A stretch of 7,115 nucleotides of DNA from positions 1-7,115 of the forward strand of contig JAGWNV010000136.1 of assembly GCA_028872975.1 (NCBI GenBank), read 5' to 3'. Under the pieces are notes generated by a model. That model was not told the origin of the DNA. It searched no databases and was given only the letters and a program-made list of their open reading frames with translations. This document shows, piece by piece, positions 1-4,822 of the stretch (its first letter is position 1; each line of letters starts with the position of its first letter). The stretch is from Acidobacteriota bacterium (GTDB lineage: Bacteria; Actinomycetota; Acidimicrobiia; Acidimicrobiales; UBA8190). A program made the translations under genes and the position numbers.

Positions 1-153
1 CTGCCGGGGATGCCGGCCCGGCGGGCGCCCATGTTGCCCAGCGGCGCCGCCATCCTCTCCGCCCTGGCGAGCGAGCTCGGGGTGGAGAGGTATGTGGTGA
101 GCGTCTGGGGGCTCCGGGAAGGAGCCCTGCTCGACGCCCTGGCCCGGGCCTGA
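1..153 (+). CDS. Ppx/GppA-family phosphatase, C-terminal end only (partial)
   Basis: Frame 1 is open from the first base to the TGA at 151-153 and gives the last 50 residues of a protein. It reads LPGMPARRAPMLPSGAAIL and later VSVWGLREGALLDAL. This is the usual C-terminal signature of bacterial Ppx/GppA phosphatases: a proline/arginine loop, a small-residue helix, then a strand ending in WGLREG. Enzymes of this family hydrolyse polyphosphate and/or the pentaphosphate alarmone pppGpp, using an actin-like ATPase fold in the cytosol. About five-sixths of the gene lies upstream of the window, so catalytic residues cannot be checked and Ppx cannot be told from GppA. The stop is followed at once by a strong palindrome that probably ends the transcript. 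The family call is fairly secure; substrate preference is unknown. Confidence 0.8.
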   Translation: MPGMPARRAPMLPSGAAILSALASELGVERYVVSVWGLREGALLDALARA

Positions 154-161
154 GCCCGGCT

Positions 162-189
162 GCGAGGGGCGGCCGCGGCCGCTCCTCGC
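162..189. terminator. 28-nt palindrome between convergent genes, probable bidirectional terminator
   Basis: The two arms, starting GCGAGGGGCGGCC and ending GGCCGCTCCTCGC, pair along the full 14 bp with a single G-U wobble and no mismatch. The palindrome lies in the 42-nt gap between the stop of the Ppx/GppA gene (153) and the stop of the minus-strand zinc-ribbon gene (196). No U-run follows on either strand, which is common for terminators in GC-rich actinobacteria. Position between two converging genes supports a role in both directions. As a hairpin it needs the central bases to form the loop, leaving about 12 bp of stem. Confidence 0.65.
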
Positions 190-195
190 GTGCTG

Positions 196-345
196 CTACT
201 TCTTGCCGAGGATGCGGTTCATCTTCGTGCCGCAGACCGGACAGCTTCCCTGGGCCGCTCGGCGGCCGTTGGCCAGCTCGACCTCCTGGCCCTCGAACTG
301 CCGCTTCTCCCGGCACTTGACGCAGTAACCCTCGTACGACGCCAC
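196..345 (-). CDS. DUF5679-type zinc-ribbon miniprotein, 49 aa
   Basis: A 49-residue protein read on the minus strand from a GTG at 343-345 to a TAG at 196-198. It has two CxxC pairs, CVKC at residues 8-11 and CPVC at 35-38. Between them is a basic stretch and a strand with FEGQEVELANGR, and it ends MNRILGKK. This layout matches the small DUF5679 family common in actinobacteria: a four-cysteine zinc ribbon at near-full family length, with no other domain. Function is unknown; binding to nucleic acid or to a protein partner is only an inference from the basic ribbon. The GTG start is chosen because GAGGAGG lies 5 nt upstream, and because the frame further upstream has no resemblance to anything. 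It is convergent with the phosphatase gene and divergent from the isomerase family gene, so it is probably monocistronic. Confidence 0.88.
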   Translation of the reverse strand: MASYEGYCVKCREKRQFEGQEVELANGRRAAQGSCPVCGTKMNRILGKK

Positions 346-350
346 AGTGG

Positions 351-357
351 CCTCCTC
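351..357 (-). promoter_or_regulatory. Ribosome binding site fixing the GTG start of the DUF5679 gene
   Basis: On the minus strand GAGGAGG sits 5 nt before the GTG at 343-345. It is the only good Shine-Dalgarno match in the frame and rules out the longer upstream reading. A 6-bp stem with a CCC/GGG loop (364-378, arms CTGGCG and CGCCAG) lies just upstream of it. Confidence 0.75.
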
Positions 358-400
358 ACTCGTCTGGCGCCCCGCCAGGGGCCCGAACGGGGTTTTGACG

Positions 401-406
401 AACCTA
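401..406 (-). promoter_or_regulatory. Candidate -10 element for the DUF5679 gene
   Basis: The minus strand reads TAGGTT here, matching the TANNNT core used by actinobacterial sigma-70-type promoters. It would start RNA near 394 and give a leader of about 49 nt that includes the hairpin at 364-378 and the Shine-Dalgarno at 351-357. No convincing -35 hexamer is present 16-18 nt upstream, so the call is tentative. Confidence 0.35.
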
Positions 407-585
407 CCGCCGCCTTCCCGGGCATTGGCGGACCCTTGTCGGGCCGTGGGCGTTCTCGCGCCATCGGGCGCTGTCTGGCAACAGCTAGTGACGATCGCGC
501 TCGGGTAGGCCACGGTGCGTGAGGTGGTGCCGGCCGGGTGCCGGTGGCATGGTCGGGGCCGCCCTCGCCCCGGGGAGGGCCGAGG

Positions 586-593
586 AGAGGAGG
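586..593 (+). promoter_or_regulatory. Ribosome binding site fixing the ATG at 599
   Basis: AGAGGAGG ends 5 nt before the ATG at 599. The frame is open further upstream to a GTG at 515, but that one has no Shine-Dalgarno and its extra 28 residues do not resemble the family's N terminus. The start at 599 is therefore preferred. Confidence 0.85.
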
Positions 594-598
594 TCGCC

Positions 599-1411
599 AT
601 GGGCGAGTCCTTCGAGGAGCCGGTGGTCGGGCTGCTGGCCGAGGAGTGGGAGGCCATCTGCGGCCTCGGCGGGCAACTGACCGACGAGGAGTGGGACCTT
701 CCCTCGGAGTGCCCGGGGTGGACCGTCCGCGACGTCCTCTCCCACATGGTCGGCACCGAGCGGTCCCTCCTCGGCGACCCGCAGCCTCCGGCCGCCCCCG
801 AGGCGCCACATGTGCGCAACCCCGTCGGCACCATGAACGAGGCCTGGGTGGCCGAGCGCCGGGGCCGCCCGGGGTCCGAGGTCCTCGCCGAATTCGAGGC
901 GGTGACCCGCCGGCGCATCGAGGAGCTCGCAGGATTCGGCCGCGAGCGGTTCGAGCAGGTCGGCCCGAGTCCCGTCGGCCAGGTCCCCTACCGGGAGTTC
1001 ATGGCGGTGCGGGTCATGGACTGCTGGGTCCACGAGCAGGACATGCGGGTGGCCACCGGGCGGCCCGGCCACAGCGAGGGGCCGGTGGCCGACCTGGCCC
1101 TGGGACGGATCGCCTCGGCCATGGGATTCGTGGTGGGGAAGAAGGCCGCCGCGCCCGAGGGGACGACGGTGCGGTTCTCCCTCTCGGGACCGTCGGCCCG
1201 CGAGCTCGGGGTGGCCGTGCGGGACGGACGGGGACGGGCCGAGGAGCTCTCCGAGCCCACCCTCACGCTCGAGATGGACACCGAGGTGTTCTGGCGCCTC
1301 GGCTGCGGACGGGTGAGCGGCGAGGCCGCCCTCGACGCCGGCCTGGTCGGCATGGGGGGCGACGAGGACCTCGGCAGGCGGATACTCCGCAACATGGCCT
1401 TCATGATCTAG
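599..1411 (+). CDS. Maleylpyruvate isomerase / mycothiol-dependent-type (DinB-fold) family protein
   Basis: A 270-residue cytosolic protein with no signal peptide or membrane segment. Residues about 8-160 form the DinB/YfiT-like four-helix metal-binding domain of the mycothiol maleylpyruvate isomerase N-terminal family. It has the typical CPGWTVRDVLSHM (38-50) and the block RVMDCWVHEQDMR (138-150). By family alignment the metal ligands should be H49, the acidic residue at 141 and H145; position 141 is Asp where the characterised isomerase has Glu. Residues about 185-268 fit the SCP2-like C-terminal domain, with LTLEMDTEVFWRLGCGR and a closing ILRNMAFM. Family members transfer or isomerise substrates with mycothiol, but most genomic copies have no known substrate. 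No gentisate-pathway gene is nearby, so real maleylpyruvate isomerase activity is not implied. It is monocistronic: 253 nt of spacer upstream and a strong stem-loop after the stop. Confidence 0.85.
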   Translation: MGESFEEPVVGLLAEEWEAICGLGGQLTDEEWDLPSECPGWTVRDVLSHMVGTERSLLGDPQPPAAPEAPHVRNPVGTMNEAWVAERRGRPGSEVLAEFEAVTRRRIEELAGFGRERFEQVGPSPVGQVPYREFMAVRVMDCWVHEQDMRVATGRPGHSEGPVADLALGRIASAMGFVVGKKAAAPEGTTVRFSLSGPSARELGVAVRDGRGRAEELSEPTLTLEMDTEVFWRLGCGRVSGEAALDAGLVGMGGDEDLGRRILRNMAFMI

Positions 1412-1441
1412 CGGCCCACGCCGCCCCGGCGTCCCGGGCCG
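1412..1441 (+). terminator. Stem-loop directly after the isomerase family gene
   Basis: Begins at the base after the TAG stop. An outer 6-bp stem (CGGCCC with GGGCCG, 1412-1417 and 1436-1441) and an inner 6-bp stem (ACGCCG with CGGCGT around a CCC loop, 1418-1432) stack with a 3-nt bulge on the 3' side. No U-tract follows. Its position, 20 nt before the tig -10 element, fits a factor-independent or stem-only terminator insulating tig from upstream transcription. Confidence 0.6.
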
Positions 1442-1460
1442 GTGAGCGGCGGCCCGTCGG

Positions 1461-1466
1461 TAGACT
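1461..1466 (+). promoter_or_regulatory. Candidate -10 element of the tig-clpP-clpX operon
   Basis: TAGACT matches TANNNT and ends 9 nt before the tig ATG. Transcription would begin between about 1473 and 1476, giving a leaderless or nearly leaderless mRNA. There is no Shine-Dalgarno in this interval (GCCCCTTCC). No recognisable -35 lies 17-18 nt upstream, where GC-rich sequence overlaps the end of the stem-loop. Confidence 0.5.
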
Positions 1467-1475
1467 GCCCCTTCC

Positions 1476-2870
1476 ATGCGAGCGACCGCTGCGCCCGTCG
1501 AGGGCAATCGGATGCGGCTCTCGGTCGAGCTCGACGAGGCCGAGGTCGACGAGGCCCTCGACGCCACGCTCCGGAGGCTCGGCCAGCAGGTGCGGGTCCC
1601 GGGCTTCCGTCCCGGACACGTCCCGCGTCCCGTGCTCGAGGCGCGCCTCGGAGGCGCCGACGCCCTGCGGCAGCAGGCCATCAGCGATGCGCTCCCCGAC
1701 CTCTATGCCAAGGCCGTCGCCGACACCGAGCTCGACCCCATCGCCGCCCCCGAGATCGACCTCACCTCGGGCGCCGAAGGCGGGCCGGTGACCTTCGACG
1801 CCGTCGTCGAGGTCCGCCCCAACGTGTCGGTGGCGGGCTACGCCGGCCTCGTCGTGTCCGTGCCGCGCCCGGCGGTGACCGAAGAGGACGTCGACGCCCA
1901 GGTCGACCGGCTGCGCGAGCAGTCCGGCGAACTCGTGGCGGCCGGCCGTCCCGCCGTCGACGGCGACTACGTGACCGTCGACGTCCACGCCGAGCGCCAG
2001 GGCGCCGAGGACCTCGACGTGGAGGACTTCCTCTACGAGGTCGGGTCGGGCTCGGCACTTCCGGGGCTCGACGAGCAGCTGCGGGGCAAGAGCCCCGGCG
2101 ACATCCTCGAGTTCGCCAGCAGCGTGCCCGACGGCGCCGAGGAGCAGGCCTCGCAGGTCCGTGTGCTCGTGAAGGACGTGAAGCGCAAGGAGCTGCCCGA
2201 CGCCACCGACGAGTGGGCCTCGGAGGCGTCGGAGTTCGACACCCTCGAGGCCCTGCGCGAGGACGTGCGCGGCCGGCTCGCCAAGGTGCGGGTCGTCCAG
2301 TCGCAGATGGCGCTGCGCGAGCGGGGCCTCGACGCCCTCGTGGAGCTGGTCCAGGACGACCCCCCGGCGTCACTCGTCGAGTCCGAAGTGCGCGAGCGCC
2401 TCCACGACCTCGGGCACCGGCTCGAGTCCCGGCGGATGACGGTGGAGCAGTTCCTGGCCGCCTCGGGGCGCGACGAGGAGAGCCTCCTCGCCGAGATCCG
2501 CGCCGAGGCCACCACGGCGGTGCGCGCCGACCTGGCACTTCGCGCCCTGGCCGACGCCGAGGACGTCGAGGTCACCGACGACGAGTTCGAGGAGGCCATC
2601 GCCGAGATGGCCGAGCAGGTGGGCACCTCGGCCGCCGATCTGCGGCGCCGGTTGGATCGCGCAGGGAGGCTGGCCGCGGTACGCTCGGACCGGAGAAAGG
2701 CGAAGGCGCTCGCCTGGCTGCTCGACCATGTCGAGGTCGTCGACGACGAGGGGAACCCGGTGTCGCGTGACGAGCTCCGCATCGGCCCGGGCGACGAGGG
2801 GGAGCCTGGGGAGCGAGGGAGCAGCGACGTGGTGGTCGAGCCGGCAGCTGCAACGGAGGGCCAGCCATGA
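1476..2870 (+). CDS. tig: Trigger factor, ribosome-associated chaperone and prolyl isomerase
   Basis: A 464-residue protein of normal family length that binds the ribosome at the exit tunnel and shields nascent chains. Residues about 1-115 are the ribosome-binding domain with the signature GFRPGHVP at 43-50. Residues about 160-240 are the FKBP-type peptidyl-prolyl isomerase domain (GDYVTVDV, EVGSGSALPGLDEQLRG). Residues about 240-425 are the helical chaperone domain, including MTVEQFLAASGRDEE (321-335), typical of the family. The last 40 or so residues are acidic, glycine-rich and probably disordered. The ATG at 1476 is chosen because residues 5-12 (AAPVEGNR) align with the usual N-terminal strand of trigger factors, which an ATG at 1512 would lose. 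It has no Shine-Dalgarno, in keeping with the -10 element placed just upstream. It heads the operon and its stop overlaps the clpP start. Confidence 0.96.
   Translation: MRATAAPVEGNRMRLSVELDEAEVDEALDATLRRLGQQVRVPGFRPGHVPRPVLEARLGGADALRQQAISDALPDLYAKAVADTELDPIAAPEIDLTSGAEGGPVTFDAVVEVRPNVSVAGYAGLVVSVPRPAVTEEDVDAQVDRLREQSGELVAAGRPAVDGDYVTVDVHAERQGAEDLDVEDFLYEVGSGSALPGLDEQLRGKSPGDILEFASSVPDGAEEQASQVRVLVKDVKRKELPDATDEWASEASEFDTLEALREDVRGRLAKVRVVQSQMALRERGLDALVELVQDDPPASLVESEVRERLHDLGHRLESRRMTVEQFLAASGRDEESLLAEIRAEATTAVRADLALRALADAEDVEVTDDEFEEAIAEMAEQVGTSAADLRRRLDRAGRLAAVRSDRRKAKALAWLLDHVEVVDDEGNPVSRDELRIGPGDEGEPGERGSSDVVVEPAAATEGQP
2855..2860 (+). promoter_or_regulatory. Ribosome binding site of clpP inside the tig 3' end
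   Basis: GGAGGG lies 6 nt before the clpP ATG, within the last codons of tig. Together with the ATGA overlap it indicates coupled but independently efficient initiation of clpP. Confidence 0.75.
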
Positions 2871-3505
2871 GGCCCGGTGACGCACAGGGCTACCTCGTCC
2901 CGACCGTCATCGAGCAGACGAGCCGGGGGGAGCGGGGCTACGACCTCTACTCCCGGTTGCTCAAGGAGCGCATCATCATCCTGGGCACCCCCATCGACGA
3001 CACCATCGCCAACCTGATCTGCGCCCAGATGCTCTTCCTCGAGGGCGAGGACCTCGACAAGGACATCCACCTCTACATCAACTCGCCCGGTGGGGACATC
3101 ACGGCGCTGTTCGCCATCTACGACACCATGAAGTTCATCAAGCCCGAGGTGTCGACCTTCTGCTTCGGCCAGGCGGCCTCGGCGGCGGCCGTGCTCCTGG
3201 CCGCCGGCGCCAAGGGCAAGCGGTTCGCCCTCCCGCACGCCCGGATCCTCCTCCACCAGCCCTGGGGCGGGGCCGCCGGCCAGGCCAGCGACATCGAGAT
3301 CCAGGCCAAGGAGATCATCCGGATGCGGGACCTCCTGAACGAGATGCTGGCCGCCGACACCGGCCAGGCTGTGGACAAGATCGCCCGTGACACCGACCGG
3401 GACTTCGTGATGACCGCCGAGGAGGCGACCACCTACGGGCTCATCGACGAGGTCATCACCTCCCGGGACGCAGCAGTGGCCGCCGAAGCGGTCGGCGCGG
3501 CGTAG
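2867..3505 (+). CDS. clpP: ATP-dependent Clp protease proteolytic subunit
   Basis: A 212-residue serine peptidase of family S14 that forms the tetradecameric chamber degrading proteins fed in by ClpX or ClpC. The catalytic triad is complete by alignment: S105 in GQAAS (101-105), H130 in LLHQP and D179 in RDTDRD (174-179). The substrate-strand motif INSPGGDITALFAIYDTM is at 71-88. The N terminus (YLVPTVIEQTSRGERGYDLYSRLLKERII, within residues 9-37) and the GQAASAAAVLLAAG block resemble the actinobacterial ClpP2 type and ordinary bacterial ClpP more than the ClpP1 type, whose active-site block is GMAASMG. The short N-terminal extension may be processed, as in other ClpP proteins. It overlaps tig by 4 nt and is followed after 31 nt by clpX, its unfoldase partner. 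No second clpP copy lies in the window, unlike most actinobacterial loci. Confidence 0.97.
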   Translation: MRPGDAQGYLVPTVIEQTSRGERGYDLYSRLLKERIIILGTPIDDTIANLICAQMLFLEGEDLDKDIHLYINSPGGDITALFAIYDTMKFIKPEVSTFCFGQAASAAAVLLAAGAKGKRFALPHARILLHQPWGGAAGQASDIEIQAKEIIRMRDLLNEMLAADTGQAVDKIARDTDRDFVMTAEEATTYGLIDEVITSRDAAVAAEAVGAA

Positions 3506-3522
3506 GCTCGGGTCGCAGAGGC

Positions 3523-3531
3523 AAGGGGGAG
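3523..3531 (+). promoter_or_regulatory. Ribosome binding site fixing the GTG start of clpX
   Basis: AAGGGGGAG ends 5 nt before the GTG at 3537. The 31-nt clpP-clpX gap holds no terminator-like hairpin or clear promoter, so clpX is probably co-transcribed with clpP. Confidence 0.75.
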
Positions 3532-3536
3532 TAGCG

Positions 3537-4811
3537 GTGGCGAAGTTCGGGGACGGCGGCGACCTGGTCAAGTGCAGCTTCTGCGGCAAGTCCCAGAAGC
3601 AGGTGAAGAAGCTGATCGCCGGGCCGGGCGTCTACATCTGCGACGAGTGCATCGACCTCTGCAACGACATCATCGCCGAGGAGCTCGCTGAGACCACCGA
3701 GCTCTCCTTCGAGGACCTGCCCAAGCCCAGGGAGATCTTCAACTTCCTGAACGACTACGTGATCGGCCAGGAGACGGCCAAGAAGATCCTGTCGGTGGCG
3801 GTCTACAACCATTACAAGCGGGTGCAGGCCGGGCCGTCGCAGTCCACCGAGGTGGAGCTGGCCAAGTCGAACATCCTCCTCCTGGGGCCCACCGGCTGCG
3901 GCAAGACCCTCCTGGCCCAGACCCTGGCCCGCATGCTGAACGTCCCCTTCGCCATCGCCGACGCCACGGCCCTCACCGAGGCCGGCTACGTGGGCGAGGA
4001 CGTCGAGAACATCCTCCTCAAGCTCATCCAGGCCGCCGACTACGACGTGAAGCGGGCCGAGACGGGGATCATCTACATCGACGAGATCGACAAGATCGCC
4101 CGCAAGAGCGAGAACCCGTCGATCACCCGCGACGTCTCCGGCGAGGGCGTCCAGCAGGCCCTGCTCAAGATCCTCGAGGGGACGACGGCCTCGGTGCCCC
4201 CCCAGGGCGGCCGGAAGCATCCCCATCAGGAATTCATCCAGATCGACACCACCAACATCCTCTTCATCTGCGGTGGCGCCTTCGCCGGGCTCGACAAGCT
4301 CATCGAGAGCCGCATCGGCCGCAAGGGGATCGGCTTCCGGGCCGAGGTGCGGCGCAACTCCGACTCCTTGAACGACGAGGTCCTCCGGCACGTGCTGCCC
4401 GAGGACCTCATGAAGTTCGGCCTCATCCCCGAGTTCATCGGCCGGCTCCCCGTGGTGGGCACCGTCTCGAGCCTCGACAAGGACGCCCTCATCCGGATCC
4501 TGGTCGAGCCGAAGAACGCGCTGGTCAAGCAGTACCGGCGGGTGTTCGAGCTCGACGGCGTCGAGCTCGAGTTCGCCGACGACGCCCTCGAGGCCGTGGC
4601 CGAGCAGGCCCTCCTGCGGGGCACCGGCGCCCGGGGCCTGCGGGCCATCCTCGAAGAGGTCCTCCTCGACGTGATGTACGACCTGCCCAGCCGGACCGAC
4701 GTGGGACGGTGCGTGGTCGACCGGGCCGTGGTGCTCGACCGGGTGCACCCGACCCTCGTGCCCCAGGGCGAGCCGGCCAAGTCCTCCCGGCCCCGCCGGG
4801 CCGCTTCCTGA
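3537..4811 (+). CDS. clpX: ATP-dependent Clp protease ATP-binding subunit ClpX
   Basis: A 424-residue AAA+ unfoldase of normal length that recognises tagged or native substrates, unfolds them and threads them into ClpP. The N-terminal zinc-binding domain has C13, C16, C35 and C38 (CSFC and CDEC). The ATPase core has Walker A GPTGCGKT (117-124), Walker B IIYIDEID (178-185), the pore-1 loop GYVGED (150-155), the RKH loop (226-228), the arginine-finger segment EFIGRLP (299-305) and sensor 2 GARGLR (364-369). The IGF tripeptide at 265-267 is the loop that docks on ClpP, so the pair encoded here should be able to interact. The C terminus ends in a short basic tail (SSRPRRAAS). The start is a GTG with a good ribosome site. 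folC begins 11 nt after its stop. Confidence 0.97.
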   Translation: MAKFGDGGDLVKCSFCGKSQKQVKKLIAGPGVYICDECIDLCNDIIAEELAETTELSFEDLPKPREIFNFLNDYVIGQETAKKILSVAVYNHYKRVQAGPSQSTEVELAKSNILLLGPTGCGKTLLAQTLARMLNVPFAIADATALTEAGYVGEDVENILLKLIQAADYDVKRAETGIIYIDEIDKIARKSENPSITRDVSGEGVQQALLKILEGTTASVPPQGGRKHPHQEFIQIDTTNILFICGGAFAGLDKLIESRIGRKGIGFRAEVRRNSDSLNDEVLRHVLPEDLMKFGLIPEFIGRLPVVGTVSSLDKDALIRILVEPKNALVKQYRRVFELDGVELEFADDALEAVAEQALLRGTGARGLRAILEEVLLDVMYDLPSRTDVGRCVVDRAVVLDRVHPTLVPQGEPAKSSRPRRAAS

Positions 4812-4822
4812 GCAGCCGGGGC

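Larger units (their letters stand above)
346..598. other. Divergent intergenic region, 253 nt
   Basis: Lies between the divergently read DUF5679 and isomerase family genes, so it must hold promoters for both. Visible elements are the minus-strand TAGGTT (401-406), small stems at 364-378 (CTGGCG-CCC-CGCCAG), 458-471 (GCGCC/GGCGC) and 470-485 (GCTGT/ACAGC), and a repeated GGTGCCGG near 525-544. A plus-strand TTGACG occurs at 395-400, but no matching -10 lies 16-19 nt beyond it. I see no convincing promoter for the plus-strand gene, no small ORF with a ribosome site, and no tRNA or known riboswitch. Confidence 0.5.

Noticed and set aside
458..485. Small stems GCGCC/GGCGC and GCTGT/ACAGC in the divergent spacer
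   Set aside because: Only 5 bp each, overlapping one another, and not placed against a promoter or stop; insufficient for an RNA or terminator call.
525..544. Repeated GGTGCCGG upstream of the isomerase family gene
   Set aside because: An 8-nt match twice in very GC-rich DNA is expected by chance and there is no promoter beside it to make an operator likely.
515..598. N-terminal extension of the isomerase family gene to the GTG at 515
   Set aside because: No ribosome site precedes 515, while AGAGGAGG stands 5 nt before the ATG at 599; the extension does not resemble the family.
1531..1556. Direct repeat TCGACGAGGCC in the 5' part of tig
   Set aside because: It simply encodes the conserved acidic helix LDEAEVDEALD using favoured codons and is not an independent repeat.
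1442..2770. 442-codon plus-strand open frame overlapping tig in another frame
   Set aside because: The translation is an Arg/Gly/Pro-rich out-of-frame shadow of trigger factor without a ribosome site or family resemblance.
3456..4748. 430-codon minus-strand open frame opposite clpX
   Set aside because: It mirrors ClpX codons, with low-complexity composition and no recognisable motif; clpX on the plus strand has every catalytic motif.
4709..4822. Longer FolC starting inside clpX at 4709
   Set aside because: The extra 38 residues are out-of-frame clpX codons of Pro/Gly/Arg-rich type, and FolC homologues normally begin shortly before the DYEQAMPTR-like segment.
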